Shown piece by piece: positions 17,730 through 27,478 of a stretch of DNA of 59,265 nt. Position numbers and translations under genes: made by a program. The stretch is from Paludibacteraceae bacterium (GTDB lineage: Bacteria > Bacteroidota > Bacteroidia > Bacteroidales > Paludibacteraceae), in NCBI GenBank assembly GCA_017387515.1, contig JAFOFC010000045.1, forward strand, positions 1 through 59,265. Direction: 5' to 3'. How positions within the stretch are numbered: the stretch's first letter is position 1; each line of letters starts with the position of its first letter. The notes beneath the pieces are model-generated. The model worked only from the letters and a program-made list of their open reading frames with translations. It searched no databases and was not told the origin of the DNA.

Positions 17730-20253
17730 TTACTATAATCTTGAACGCGGTTTCGTAGCTTTCAAAGCGCACTACCAACAAGTACAAACCAGCATCAAAA
17801 GCACGCACATCTACCAAACCTTCTTCTGTGAACTTAGGTGCGTAGGTTTGACCCGACAAAGCCACTAATTTTACATCCGAGATTTCTTCTTCGGCATCAA
17901 TCGTTACAAAATCTGATGTTACCGAAGGATAAATCGTAGCTTTAGGCGCTTCTTCTAGTTCGCCAATGCCTAGATAATCGTATTTATTAGGTACAGATGG
18001 CAAGGTATATTTGGTGGCTGTAAATACTTTTACATCGCCTGCAGCAATGCTCATGTTTTTACCGCCCGACAATACTTGGGTGCTACCTGCTAAATAATCG
18101 TACCAGTTATTACCTGTAGGCAAGGTATACGATTGAGTTGTGGTTCCTAAGTTAGCCAACACAAAGATACGGCTATTTCCAGTTCCCCAAATTACGCTAC
18201 GCAACGCTTTACCTGTGCCCAAATCGCTGCTAGTTGGATTGCCTTCAAATGTTTTAGGGGCTAATTTGGTACGCAATTGAATAATTTGACCCAATTTTTG
18301 GTAAGCATTCATACGATCTGCATTTTGGAACCAACCATAGGTTTCTGGCAAGGGTTTAGCATCCGTGTCGTGACAAGGAGATTCGCCTTTGTTTTTATTA
18401 TTACCCGATGTAGCGGCTGCATTAGAACAGAACGAGAAATCGTAACCCAATTCGTCAAATTGGTAAATCATCTGAGGACCATTCAACATAACACACATCG
18501 CTACCGTAGCAGGAACACGTGCCAAACGGGTTTTCTCGTTCGATTTAATGGTTCCATTTCCATAGGTTTTAGCTTTCCAGAAAGGACGTTGTTCGTCGTG
18601 CGAGGTTACATAACTTACATAACCATCGTTATTAGCATTATTCAAAGCATCGCCTTCTTTTAACCAACCCATAGCTACTTGGCTATAAGCATTGTTGGTA
18701 TTTTCCCAACACATCATACCTTGGTTTACATAATTGTTCTTTTCACCGTTTTGTTCGTGCCAGTGTTCCAAAATAAAGTAGCCATCGTTATGAACAGCTT
18801 TTACACCTTTTTCGTAGTAGTGTTTCATAAGCGCTTGACGACCGTTGCAGTTGGTGGTACAGAAACCGTGCGACAAGTCCATACGGAAACCGTCAAATTT
18901 AAATTCTTCTAACCAATAGTTTAGCGCAGCTGTTAAGTGGTCTCTTACATAATCTACGTGCGATATATCATTAAAACAATCGTCAACTTGTCCCTGAGGA
19001 AGGTGTTGTTTATCGTTGTAATAGGGGTTATCAGAGATACCTGCATAACCGCCATAAATCATTTCAAAGGGGTGTTGGCCATTGGTATGGTTGTACACCA
19101 TGTCTAAGATAACCGCAATACCGCGTTTATGGCACTCGTCAATCAATTCTTTTAGGTCGTTTTCTGGACCATATACTTTATCCAACGCAAAATAGTGGTT
19201 AGGAGCATACCCCCAACTTAAGTTACCTTCAAACTCGCAAAGAGGCATAAATTCAATGGCATTTACACCTAAGTTTTCAATATAATCTAATCTGTTTAAA
19301 ATTTCTTTGTAATTGCGTTGTTTAGAGAATGAATTCACCCACAACTCATAAATAACCAAGTTATCCTTATTTGGACGTTTAAAGTTTAAGGTAGCATTGC
19401 TCCACTTAAAGGCTTCTTTTCCCGGTTGCAACACGGTTACATAACCTATAGCACCTTTGGGATAATCCATTAAGGTAGGGTCTTGTTGTTTGGGTTCCCA
19501 TTTATCATCGGGGTGCAACACTTTGGTAGAATAAGGATCTGACGACAAGGTAAACACGCCATCCGATTTTTTAATAGCATATTGATAAGCATATTCTTTT
19601 CCAGGTGTTAAACCAGTAAAAGTATACCAAAAGTAGTTGCCATCTTTATAGCATTGATAATCGTTTGATGCAGTCCAATTATTGGCATCGCAATAAATGT
19701 ACACATTCTTGGCCGTTACACCGCTTTTGCTAGGAGCAATGTACAACGATACGGTTACTTTAGAAGCATCGGTAGCATCGTAAAAAATACCTTCTGTAAT
19801 GCCAGATGGACGTGCTTTTACAGTAGGTTCCTTTTCTTCAAAGTTAAAAGGAAGGGTAATGTCGCCTGTCTGGCTTTTGCCATCGGCTGTACGGAACAAG
19901 ATGTTAATCGCTGTCATGTTTTGACCAGCAGCACAGGTGTAAAAATCTTCTAGCGACGAAATGGTAAATACCCATTTACTGCCCGATTTAGTACAAAGGT
20001 ATTTTGCATGATCAGCACCCCAAGCTGTAGTGCCCCATTCGGGAGCACATTGCCAAGCACCCTTTTCGGTAGTCGTTACACCGGTATAGGCATAGCAATT
20101 TGTTTTACCGGCCATATCTGTACCAGTAGGATCAAATGTAATAACAATTTGACCATCATAATCCAACGGAATTACCGCTGGCGACGTTGTCACGTCTGCC
20201 ATGGCAAATAAACTTGCACACAGCATGGTTACAAGAAGTAATGTTTTTTTCAT
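17722..20253 (-). CDS. secreted GH13 alpha-amylase family enzyme with T9SS C-terminal signal
   Basis: This 843-residue enzyme hydrolyses or rearranges alpha-glucans. A signal peptide (MKKTLLLVTMLCASLFAMA) is followed by two beta-sandwich regions (about 25-290) resembling starch-binding/E-set modules, then a GH13 barrel with all four conserved regions: DMVYNHT, GFRMDLSHGF (nucleophile Asp), FILEHWHE (acid/base Glu) and VTSHDEQ. The last 70 residues match a type A type IX secretion tail: IYPSVTSDFVTID, a central VKLVALSGQ strand, the DVRAFDAGLYLLVV signature and the terminal FKIIVTD. So it is probably exported through the T9SS to the cell surface or medium. The start at 20253 is chosen for the signal peptide; 50 in-frame upstream codons look non-coding. 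Confidence 0.93.
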   Translation of the reverse strand: MKKTLLLVTMLCASLFAMADVTTSPAVIPLDYDGQIVITFDPTGTDMAGKTNCYAYTGVTTTEKGAWQCAPEWGTTAWGADHAKYLCTKSGSKWVFTISSLEDFYTCAAGQNMTAINILFRTADGKSQTGDITLPFNFEEKEPTVKARPSGITEGIFYDATDASKVTVSLYIAPSKSGVTAKNVYIYCDANNWTASNDYQCYKDGNYFWYTFTGLTPGKEYAYQYAIKKSDGVFTLSSDPYSTKVLHPDDKWEPKQQDPTLMDYPKGAIGYVTVLQPGKEAFKWSNATLNFKRPNKDNLVIYELWVNSFSKQRNYKEILNRLDYIENLGVNAIEFMPLCEFEGNLSWGYAPNHYFALDKVYGPENDLKELIDECHKRGIAVILDMVYNHTNGQHPFEMIYGGYAGISDNPYYNDKQHLPQGQVDDCFNDISHVDYVRDHLTAALNYWLEEFKFDGFRMDLSHGFCTTNCNGRQALMKHYYEKGVKAVHNDGYFILEHWHEQNGEKNNYVNQGMMCWENTNNAYSQVAMGWLKEGDALNNANNDGYVSYVTSHDEQRPFWKAKTYGNGTIKSNEKTRLARVPATVAMCVMLNGPQMIYQFDELGYDFSFCSNAAATSGNNKNKGESPCHDTDAKPLPETYGWFQNADRMNAYQKLGQIIQLRTKLAPKTFEGNPTSSDLGTGKALRSVIWGTGNSRIFVLANLGTTTQSYTLPTGNNWYDYLAGSTQVLSGGKNMSIAAGDVKVFTATKYTLPSVPNKYDYLGIGELEEAPKATIYPSVTSDFVTIDAEEEISDVKLVALSGQTYAPKFTEEGLVDVRAFDAGLYLLVVRFESYETAFKIIVTD

Positions 20254-20292
20254 ACAATATGATTTAAGGTGAATAATTTTATTACAATGCAG

Positions 20293-20324
20293 TAAAAGTA
20301 CGTTAATTCTACTAAAAATGCAAA
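20293..20324 (-). promoter_or_regulatory. promoter of the amylase gene with overlapping small inverted repeat
   Basis: On the minus strand, TTTG (20324-20321) lies 20 bases from TACTTTTA (20300-20293), a near-consensus Bacteroidota promoter with one mismatch in the -7 box. ATGCA-N5-TGCAT (20318-20332) overlaps the -33 element and could be an operator. Confidence 0.55.
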
Positions 20325-20427
20325 TCCTGCATTCTATTTTTTGGAAACGATTGTAAGGATAAGCAAGGTAGTCATTCTGCCATACGATTAAACAACGAAT
20401 CATCTAAACAATTAAACAAAAAAATAT

Positions 20428-20435
20428 TATCTTTG
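20428..20435 (+). promoter_or_regulatory. -7 box for cysS
   Basis: TATCTTTG is a consensus -7 element 25 bases before the cysS ATG. The rest of the 207-base spacer between the divergent amylase and cysS is AT-rich, with loose AAACAATTAAACAA repetition. I see no gene or RNA in it. Confidence 0.55.
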
Positions 20436-20460
20436 CAATCGCAACAAGCAACTATACATT

Positions 20461-21927
20461 ATGGAACATAAACTATCAATCTACAACACATTAAAACGTA
20501 AAAAAGAAACGTTTATCCCCTTGCACGATTCGCTAGTAGGGATGTATGTATGTGGACCTACCGTATACGGCGATGCCCACTTGGGTCACGCTCGCCCCGC
20601 CATTACTTTTGACCTTTTATTCCGTTACTTGCAATATTTAGGCTATAAGGTACGTTATGTGCGTAACATTACCGACGTAGGCCACCTAGAACACGATGCC
20701 GACGAAGGCGAAGACAAGATTGCCAAAAAAGCACGTTTGGAACAAAAAGAACCCATGGAAGTGGTACAATATTTCTTAAACCGTTACCACAAAAACATGG
20801 AGGCTTTGCACGTGCTACCTCCTAGCATCGAGCCTCACGCATCGGGTCACATCATTGAACAAATTGCCTTTACCCAAAAGATTTTGGACGCAGGCTATGC
20901 TTACGTAAGCGAAGGTTCGGTTTACTTTGATGTTGAAAAATACAACAAAGATTACCACTACGGCAAACTATCGGGCCGCAACATTGACGAATTGCTAGAA
21001 ACCACCCGCGAATTAGACGGCCAAAGCGAGAAACGCCGCAGCATGGACTTTGCCCTTTGGAAAAAGGCACAACCCGAACACATTATGCGCTGGCCATCGC
21101 CTTGGAGCGACGGTTTCCCTGGTTGGCACATGGAATGCTCTGCCATGGGTTGCAAATATTTAGGCGAAGAGTTTGATATTCACGGCGGTGGCATGGACTT
21201 GATGTTCCCTCACCACGAATGCGAAATTGCACAATCTACCGCAGCATTGGGCAAAGAATCGGCACGCTATTGGATGCACAACAATATGATTACCATCAAT
21301 GGTCAAAAAATGGGCAAATCGTTGGGCAACTTTATTACACTTGACGAACTATTTAACGGCACCCACCCCTTGCTAGCGCAAGCGTATAGCCCCATGACCA
21401 TTCGTTTCTTTATTTTGCAAGCCCACTACCGCAGCACCGTAGACTTTAGCAACGAAGCCTTGCAAGCATCAGAAAAAGGATTGCAACGCCTAATGGAAGC
21501 CTACGATCGCTTGCAAAAATTAAACGCATCGGCTACTTCTACCGTCCAAACAGCAGGTTTGCGCGCAAAACTAGAGGAAGCCATGAACGACGACCTTAAC
21601 TCGCCCATTGCCATTGCTCATTTATTTGAAGCATGCAAAGCCATTAACATGGTTCACGATGGCAAGGCTACCATTAGCCAAGCAGACCTAACCGAATTAA
21701 AAGAAACATGTAAACTCTTTATCGAAGATCTATTTGGTTTGCAAAGCGAAACGGCAAGTGCAGGTTCTAACGATGCCTACAAACAAGCCATCGACCTTTT
21801 GCTGAATATGCGCTTAGAAGCTAAACGCAACAAAGATTGGGCAACATCCGATAAAATTCGCAACGAACTTACCGCCCTTGGTTTTAGCATCAAAGACACA
21901 AAAGATGGTTTTGAGTGGAGTTTGTAA
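20461..21927 (+). CDS. cysS: cysteinyl-tRNA synthetase
   Basis: CysRS charges tRNA-Cys with cysteine. The 488-residue class I synthetase has the zinc-site Cys in MYVCGPTVY, the HIGH motif as HLGH near residue 41, the zinc ligands in WHMECSAM and HHECEIAQ, and the KMSKS loop as KMGKSLGN near residue 280. A DALR-like helical domain and the C-terminal RNEL/DTKDG anticodon-recognition tail follow. It opens a probable cysS-SPOR-YciO-phosphatase-like unit with short spacers. Confidence 0.98.
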   Translation: MEHKLSIYNTLKRKKETFIPLHDSLVGMYVCGPTVYGDAHLGHARPAITFDLLFRYLQYLGYKVRYVRNITDVGHLEHDADEGEDKIAKKARLEQKEPMEVVQYFLNRYHKNMEALHVLPPSIEPHASGHIIEQIAFTQKILDAGYAYVSEGSVYFDVEKYNKDYHYGKLSGRNIDELLETTRELDGQSEKRRSMDFALWKKAQPEHIMRWPSPWSDGFPGWHMECSAMGCKYLGEEFDIHGGGMDLMFPHHECEIAQSTAALGKESARYWMHNNMITINGQKMGKSLGNFITLDELFNGTHPLLAQAYSPMTIRFFILQAHYRSTVDFSNEALQASEKGLQRLMEAYDRLQKLNASATSTVQTAGLRAKLEEAMNDDLNSPIAIAHLFEACKAINMVHDGKATISQADLTELKETCKLFIEDLFGLQSETASAGSNDAYKQAIDLLLNMRLEAKRNKDWATSDKIRNELTALGFSIKDTKDGFEWSL

Positions 21928-21941
21928 CTAGAATAGAAAAT

Positions 21942-22439
21942 ATGAACTGTAAAAAATTGCTAGTAGCGGTAGCTTGCATAGTAATGGGAATGGCCTTGCA
22001 AGCACAAACAGGTGTAGTCACCATTCACCAAAATGCCACGTTAGATAGTTTATTGTACCAAGAAAAAAACAAAGAAACTATCACCTTAGCAGAAAAAACC
22101 ATTTCTGCCACTGGGTATCGTGTGCAAATTTATTCTAGCAATGCATCGCGCAAAGCAAAAGAACAAGCGTTTCAGTGGAAAACAGATTTAGAAGAGGCCT
22201 ACCCCGAGCACCACGTATATGTGCAATACCAAGCACCCTTTTGGAAAGTACGTATAGGCGATTTTACCCATTATGCAGAGGCGGTTGTTTGGAGCAACGC
22301 GTTAAAAAAGGCCTATCCTAATGAAGCCAACGAAATTATGGTGGTAAAAGAAAAACAAGTAAAACCCATATACTTGCCAGAAGAAGCCGTAACCGATTCT
22401 ATTGCTACGTCAGAAACCGATTTACTACAACTATACTAA
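21942..22439 (+). CDS. SPOR-domain exported protein
   Basis: This 165-residue exported protein has a signal peptide (MNCKKLLVAVACIVMGMALQA, cleaved before QTG) and a C-terminal SPOR domain at about residues 55-140: GYRVQIYSS, then AYPEHHVYVQYQAPFWKVRIGDF and a second ALKKAYP helix. SPOR domains bind glycan strands of peptidoglycan that lack stem peptides. In this phylum such small proteins often sit in the periplasm without other domains. The ATG at 21942 is preferred to one 27 bases upstream that overlaps cysS, because it begins at the signal peptide. Confidence 0.88.
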   Translation: MNCKKLLVAVACIVMGMALQAQTGVVTIHQNATLDSLLYQEKNKETITLAEKTISATGYRVQIYSSNASRKAKEQAFQWKTDLEEAYPEHHVYVQYQAPFWKVRIGDFTHYAEAVVWSNALKKAYPNEANEIMVVKEKQVKPIYLPEEAVTDSIATSETDLLQLY

Positions 22440-22444
22440 ACGAT

Positions 22445-23053
22445 ATGATTATCAAATTATACGAAGATAATCCCAATCCACGCGACATTAACGACGTGGT
22501 AAAAATTTTAAGAAGTGGAGGCATTATTATCTACCCCACCGATACCCTATACGCTTTTGGTTGCGACATTACCAACGCCAAGGCGGTAGAGCGTATCTGT
22601 GCCATTAAGAATATCAATCCCGAAAAAATGCCCCTATCGTTTGTATGCAGTAACATTAGCCACGTTAGCAACTACTCATTTATTGACAATCAGCTATTTA
22701 AGCAACTAAAATCTTGTCTCCCTGGGCCATTTACCTTCTTACTTAAAGGCAATAGCAACCTACCCAAACTTTTTAAGAAAAAAAACGTGGTAGGCATTCG
22801 TATTCCCAACAACAACATTGCATTAGCCTTGGTAGAAGCTTTGGGCAACCCCATTTTATCATCGTCTATTATAGTAAACGAAGACGAACCCGAATACAGT
22901 ACTAACCCAGAGTTAATGGAAGAACTTTACGGAAGCAGGGTAGATTGCGTTATAGATGGCGGAGAAGGCGAATTAGAGCCCTCTACCATTATTGACTGTA
23001 CAGAAGAGGAGCCCGTTGTAAAACGTAAAGGAAAAGGAATTTGGATTCCATAA
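22445..23053 (+). CDS. YciO-like member of the YrdC/Sua5 family
   Basis: This 202-residue YrdC-fold protein starts with the PTDTLYAFGCDITN motif near residue 34 and contains LPGPFTFLL and GIRIPNN. It lacks the STSAN signature found in the other copy at 29467-30036; the matching place reads LSSSIIVNEDE. That pattern fits the YciO subgroup, which binds RNA and nucleotide but is not the main threonylcarbamoyl-AMP synthase. It lies 5 bases after the SPOR gene and 19 before the phosphatase-fold gene. Its role is uncertain. Confidence 0.88.
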   Translation: MIIKLYEDNPNPRDINDVVKILRSGGIIIYPTDTLYAFGCDITNAKAVERICAIKNINPEKMPLSFVCSNISHVSNYSFIDNQLFKQLKSCLPGPFTFLLKGNSNLPKLFKKKNVVGIRIPNNNIALALVEALGNPILSSSIIVNEDEPEYSTNPELMEELYGSRVDCVIDGGEGELEPSTIIDCTEEEPVVKRKGKGIWIP

Positions 23054-23072
23054 GAAATTGCCTACCCTTATT

Positions 23073-24632
23073 ATGAAAAAAGTCTGCTTTTTGCTATTAC
23101 TACTTATTGGCATTAGCCACTTTATATACGGTCAATCAACCCCCATACCCCCAAAAGTAATTATCGGCATTAGCATTGATGGGCTAAACCACAATTACCT
23201 TACCTTTTTTAAAAACGAGTTATCGACAAAAGGGTTTAAACGCCTTATACAAGAAAGCACCTGCCTAGAAAACGTAGACTACGGTTATCAAAGTGCAGGC
23301 ATGGCTGCCGATATAGCCACCCTTTATACAGGAGCGATACCCTATGTACATGGCATTGCAGGCAACACGTTATTTAATAGAAATGCAGCCAAATCGTCTT
23401 CGATTTGCCTAGATGCCACAGCACACTCGTTTGGATTAAGTCCAGCCTACTCGGCACATCGCCTGCAAGCCTCTACCCTTACCGACCAACTAGACGAGGC
23501 CAGTATGGGCAAATCCAACATTGTATCCATTGCCATAGACCCCACAGCCGCCACTTTGCAAGCAGGGCATACCGGATTAGCCCTATGGATGGACCCCGAA
23601 ACAGGCAGATGGAACACCTCATCATACTACCAAACGGCACTGCCATCATGGGCAGGAAAAACCGCCGACGACTACTTGGCAAACAGATGGGAGCCATTGG
23701 GTATTCCTGCACTATACCATGCTATTAGCACCAGCAAAACCAAAACGTTTGCCTACGATTTGGCACAATTCTGCTACGGAAAGAACAAGTACAAACAGTT
23801 TGCAACCACCCCTTACGCCAACAGCATGGTAGCCGATTTGGCCATGCAGGCCATCCAAAACTACGGCATAGGTAAAGACATCTGGCCCGATATGCTTTTG
23901 CTACAATTCTCGTTGCAACCCCTTTATACGCAAACCTCAGCGCCCATGTCGATAGAGTTAGAAGATGCTTATCTTCGCCTAGACAAAGAGTTAGGAGCGT
24001 TTCTAGACTTCTTAGACAAACATTTTGGCAAAGACCAAGTACTAGTGTACCTTACCGGCACCCGCCAAACCGCTTATAAGCAGCCCAACAACCCCCGCAT
24101 TCCATCTAAATCGTTCTGTACCTACCGATACATGGCCTTGCTCAATGCCTACCTGATGGCACACTACGGCAAACACAATTGGGTATTAGGGGCAGAAAAT
24201 GGCAATATTTACCTAAATCGTAAGCTAATAGAAGAACAAAATAAAGACCTACGCCAAGTACAACAAACTGCCATTAATTTTCTATCTACCATTCCTGGTA
24301 TCATGAATGTTAGCAGTTCGTTTCAACTTAACGCGGCCTTTATAGGAGCGCAACAATTGCGCTATGCTTTTCATGCCAACTCGTCGGGCGATATATTATT
24401 TAGTTTATTGCCAGGTTGGTACGAAGTTGATAAGAACGATAAACCCACTGGGTTTTACTCTCCGTACAACACCACCACTTGCTTGTACTTGTGGGGTTGG
24501 AAAATGCCTGCCACAAAGGTTACAGATAACATACCTGCTACGGCTTTTGCCCCCTCTATGGCACGCTTTTTACGCATTGCACCCCCCAATGCAGCACAAG
24601 GCGATCGCCTACCTATTGATTTGACGGAGTAA
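23073..24632 (+). CDS. exported alkaline-phosphatase-superfamily protein, probable pseudoenzyme
   Basis: This 519-residue protein has a signal peptide (cleaved near IYG-QS) and the overall pattern of PafA-like phosphatases: GISIDGLNHNYL near residue 32, YTGAIPYVHGI near 85, the SIELEDAYLRLD...FLDFLDKHFGK block near 290-320, and a WGWK segment near the end. Compared with active members from memory, the nucleophile Thr position (usual T-G-P-G-H-A) reads Met77 with Ile81 at the His. The DYVGH metal motif reads PLYTQ and the TADH motif reads LTGTR. Only the first metal Asp (D36) remains. It is probably catalytically dead and may act as a binding or scaffold protein. It overlaps the convergent pnuT gene by 20 bases. 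Confidence 0.82.
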   Translation: MKKVCFLLLLLIGISHFIYGQSTPIPPKVIIGISIDGLNHNYLTFFKNELSTKGFKRLIQESTCLENVDYGYQSAGMAADIATLYTGAIPYVHGIAGNTLFNRNAAKSSSICLDATAHSFGLSPAYSAHRLQASTLTDQLDEASMGKSNIVSIAIDPTAATLQAGHTGLALWMDPETGRWNTSSYYQTALPSWAGKTADDYLANRWEPLGIPALYHAISTSKTKTFAYDLAQFCYGKNKYKQFATTPYANSMVADLAMQAIQNYGIGKDIWPDMLLLQFSLQPLYTQTSAPMSIELEDAYLRLDKELGAFLDFLDKHFGKDQVLVYLTGTRQTAYKQPNNPRIPSKSFCTYRYMALLNAYLMAHYGKHNWVLGAENGNIYLNRKLIEEQNKDLRQVQQTAINFLSTIPGIMNVSSSFQLNAAFIGAQQLRYAFHANSSGDILFSLLPGWYEVDKNDKPTGFYSPYNTTTCLYLWGWKMPATKVTDNIPATAFAPSMARFLRIAPPNAAQGDRLPIDLTE

Positions 24633-25191
24633 GCATCATGCGTTTCCAACGCAAATAGCCCGCCACGGCCAAAGCACAATAAATGGCATACAAACCTGCG
24701 GTAATGGGAATACCCTTATAAAAATAAAGCCCTACGGTTACCAAGTCTACGACCAACCAAATCAACCATTGTTCTACGTACTTACGCGATAGCATCCACA
24801 TGGCAACCATGCTTAATGCCGTAGTAAAACTATCTAGAAAGGGCACTTTGCTATCGGTGCAAAAGTACAAGAAGCAAAATAAGGCTACGTGTAGCAACAC
24901 ATATACGCCTGCCAATTTAACACCTACCGGAAAAGGTGTATGGGTAATAGCCAATTGCTTGCCAGCTGGTTTTTTATGTTTCCATACCATCCAGCCATAT
25001 AAGCCTGCTAACACATAATAGGCATTCATCATGGCGTCGGCATACAATCCTTTAGAAAAATAGAGCATACCGTGTACCAATGGCATAATCAGCCCTATCA
25101 GCCACAACCAAATACTGGCTTTGTATTCTAAATACAAATACAACAAGCCCAAGGTTGTACCTACTATTTGCAAAATAAGTGTCCAATTCAT
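24613..25191 (-). CDS. pnuT: PnuC-family transporter, probably thiamine (PnuT)
   Basis: This 192-residue inner-membrane protein has about seven membrane segments, with the family motifs LIMPLVHGMLYFSKG, NAYYVLAGLYGWMVWK near residue 62, WLIWLVVDLVTVGLYFYKGI near 145 and the final AGYLRWKR. PnuC proteins move nicotinamide riboside. The related PnuT moves thiamine. Position decides here: it is the second gene behind a TPP riboswitch and a TonB receptor, so thiamine is the likely substrate. Trapping by a thiamine kinase would be needed, and no such gene is in the window. The gap to the receptor gene is 25 bases. Confidence 0.85.
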   Translation of the reverse strand: MNWTLILQIVGTTLGLLYLYLEYKASIWLWLIGLIMPLVHGMLYFSKGLYADAMMNAYYVLAGLYGWMVWKHKKPAGKQLAITHTPFPVGVKLAGVYVLLHVALFCFLYFCTDSKVPFLDSFTTALSMVAMWMLSRKYVEQWLIWLVVDLVTVGLYFYKGIPITAGLYAIYCALAVAGYLRWKRMMLTPSNQ

Positions 25192-25216
25192 GTTGATTCG
25201 TTGATTTTTTTAGGCA

Positions 25217-27424
25217 TTAAAAGTTAAAGCGTACATTAGCCAATGCATTAAATCCTGCTTGAGGGAAATAATACGCTTCGTCGTAACGTTCCCCGCCATA
25301 AATGGCCGAATAAGCAAAGGCATTGCTACAATACATGCTGTTAAAAATATTATTCAGCAACACGCCAAAACGTATATCGCGTTTATTACCCAAAGGCAAG
25401 GTGTACGATAAATCTACAGACGATGTACAATATGCATCTAACGCTAGATTCTCGTTCATGCCATTGGTAATGTATTGTTTACCCACATACTGTGTACGCC
25501 ATACTCCCCTAAAACCATGGGTATGAAAATCGGCATATACACCGGCAATTACCGATGGCGAGTAGGCAATGGTAGACTGACCTATGTAGTTGGCCTCAGT
25601 TTGCCAGGTATCGTCGTTGTACACGTACTCGGTATAATCGTTAATAACATTTTGGCTTAAGGTTACATTACCCCCTACACTTAACCACGACAATGGTTTA
25701 GCATCGATGGTTAACTCAATACCCCTGCGGTAACTATCATCTACATTGGTATAAAGTGCCTCATAGGTATCTGGATTTTGTGCTCCTGTTAGCACCAATT
25801 GGTCCTTGTACCACATGTAATAAAAATTGACACCTGCCGTTACATACTTGTGCCTAAATTGGTATCCAAATTCTAAATCTAGCAAATGTTCGGCTTTAGG
25901 AAGCTCGCCAACAGGCGCATTGGTAAAGTCTTTACGAGTAGGTTCTCGGTTGGCCAAAGCAACCGAAGCATAAGCCGTATGGTACTTTTCAAACTGATAG
26001 GTTAAACCAATTTTGGGGTTCAAAAAATGAAAGTACTCATCTAGGTTCATTTGCAACATATCGCCTGTAGCGTAATCGTACACATCGTCTTTACCTGTAA
26101 TTTTTTGATTTACAAAACGATACTGAACATCAGCATACACAAAAAAGCCTTTAAAAGCTTGCCAATTTACTTTGGCAAACACATTGCCGTCGTGTTTAAA
26201 CGATGTATTGCGATAATATTCCCTTGGTTGGGTAAAATTACTAGCCGATGCCACCTCTAGCACCTCGCCGTAATGGTCGCCACCATACGTATGCCATGCC
26301 AATCCCATACTTAAATCAACCACCTGGTTGTTGTAGTTTACCGAGCTAACCAACCCGCCAAAATGATTAAACATAGCCTTTTTACGCACCAAATTGCTTT
26401 CTTCTAAGGTGTTACCATCCTTATCCAGCAAATCGGTTAACATGTAGGTGTACAAATCGCGATTGTTTTTATACTGCTGATAATAGCCATTACCATAGGT
26501 ATAATGCAGGGTAGCATTCAATTTCCACAACGCATTAATGCGATGATTCAGCACCAACTGATTGTTGATTTGAACGTAGTTATCGATTTGATCCTTGTAA
26601 AAGCCAATCACATTACCCTCGGCATCGGTAATTTCGCCACAAGGATTGTAGCGACGGTTCTTTTCCATTTGCTCTTTGGTAATACCGTCCCACGCATTGT
26701 AGGTACGCTCTACCCCACCAAACGACAACAGTTTAACCAAGGTATTTTCGCCTAAATAAGCGGCCTGCAGCATATACGACCCCATATTGGCAAAAGCACG
26801 TTCCATGTAACCATCCGAGTAAACGTGCGATAAGCGTCCGTCAACCGCCCATTTGCCACCCAACAAACCAGACGAAACGCGCACCGCCTGCTTATTGGTA
26901 TTAAACGAACCGTACGACATTTCGGCCGATCCGCCAAAACGAGTAGGCAAATTATCGGTGGTCATACTAATGGAACCGCCAAAAGCACCAGACCCGTTAG
27001 TTGACGTGCCAGCGCCACGCTGTATTTGCATAGACCCCACAGACGATAGCAAATCGGGGGTATCTACCCAATACATTTTATGACTTTCGGCATCGTTCAT
27101 GGGCACACCATTGGTAGTAACATTGATGCGGGTACCATCGTAACCACGCATGCGAATATCGGTGTAACCCACCCCTGCTCCAGCATCCGAAGTTGCCACC
27201 ATAGAAGGGGTTAATTGAAGTAAATAAGGCACATCTTGCCCATAATTTTTGGCCACAATTTCGTCGCCACTCACATCGGTAAAAGCTACCGGTGTTTCTA
27301 CATTAACGCGCGTTGCGCTAACACTAATTTCTTCTAAGTCGTACTGTCGTAGTGAATCAACATTTGTTGCCCAACTCATCAAACAGAAACAACCAGAAAC
27401 TGCAAAGCAATAGATTTTTTTCAT
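25217..27424 (-). CDS. TonB-dependent outer-membrane receptor, probably for thiamine
   Basis: This 735-residue receptor has a signal peptide, a TonB-box-like LEEISVSATRVN segment, a plug domain (VPYLLQLTPSMV...GYTDIRMRGYDGTRINVTTNGVPMNDAE region, residues about 60-160), and a 22-strand beta-barrel ending in a terminal Phe (NVRFNF) as required for outer-membrane insertion. The TPP riboswitch directly upstream and the downstream PnuT gene point to uptake of thiamine or its phosphates. The ATG at 27424 is chosen because AAGGAG lies 9 bases upstream. The alternative ATG at 27433 overlaps that site. Confidence 0.92.
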   Translation of the reverse strand: MKKIYCFAVSGCFCLMSWATNVDSLRQYDLEEISVSATRVNVETPVAFTDVSGDEIVAKNYGQDVPYLLQLTPSMVATSDAGAGVGYTDIRMRGYDGTRINVTTNGVPMNDAESHKMYWVDTPDLLSSVGSMQIQRGAGTSTNGSGAFGGSISMTTDNLPTRFGGSAEMSYGSFNTNKQAVRVSSGLLGGKWAVDGRLSHVYSDGYMERAFANMGSYMLQAAYLGENTLVKLLSFGGVERTYNAWDGITKEQMEKNRRYNPCGEITDAEGNVIGFYKDQIDNYVQINNQLVLNHRINALWKLNATLHYTYGNGYYQQYKNNRDLYTYMLTDLLDKDGNTLEESNLVRKKAMFNHFGGLVSSVNYNNQVVDLSMGLAWHTYGGDHYGEVLEVASASNFTQPREYYRNTSFKHDGNVFAKVNWQAFKGFFVYADVQYRFVNQKITGKDDVYDYATGDMLQMNLDEYFHFLNPKIGLTYQFEKYHTAYASVALANREPTRKDFTNAPVGELPKAEHLLDLEFGYQFRHKYVTAGVNFYYMWYKDQLVLTGAQNPDTYEALYTNVDDSYRRGIELTIDAKPLSWLSVGGNVTLSQNVINDYTEYVYNDDTWQTEANYIGQSTIAYSPSVIAGVYADFHTHGFRGVWRTQYVGKQYITNGMNENLALDAYCTSSVDLSYTLPLGNKRDIRFGVLLNNIFNSMYCSNAFAYSAIYGGERYDEAYYFPQAGFNALANVRFNF

Positions 27425-27432
27425 GCTAAACA

Positions 27433-27478
27433 TCTCCTTTTCTTTTGGAAGTTAAACAATAGTGATACACAAAGGAGA
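27433..27478 (-). promoter_or_regulatory. Shine-Dalgarno sequestering hairpin (riboswitch expression platform)
   Basis: On the transcript, UCUCCUUU (plus 27471-27478) is perfectly complementary to AAAGGAGA (plus 27433-27440), which contains the ribosome binding site of the receptor gene. The loop is 30 bases. The 5' arm shares two bases with the P1 strand of the TPP aptamer, so ligand binding and Shine-Dalgarno exposure can be coupled. This is the arrangement expected for translational control. Confidence 0.7.

Noticed and set aside
20254-20403. N-terminal extension of the amylase by 50 codons
   Set aside because: The extension crosses the promoter and would bury the signal peptide that begins at 20253.
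24613-25191. Assignment of the transporter as PnuC for nicotinamide riboside
   Set aside because: The TPP riboswitch and TonB receptor in the same unit favour thiamine. No NAD-salvage gene is adjacent.
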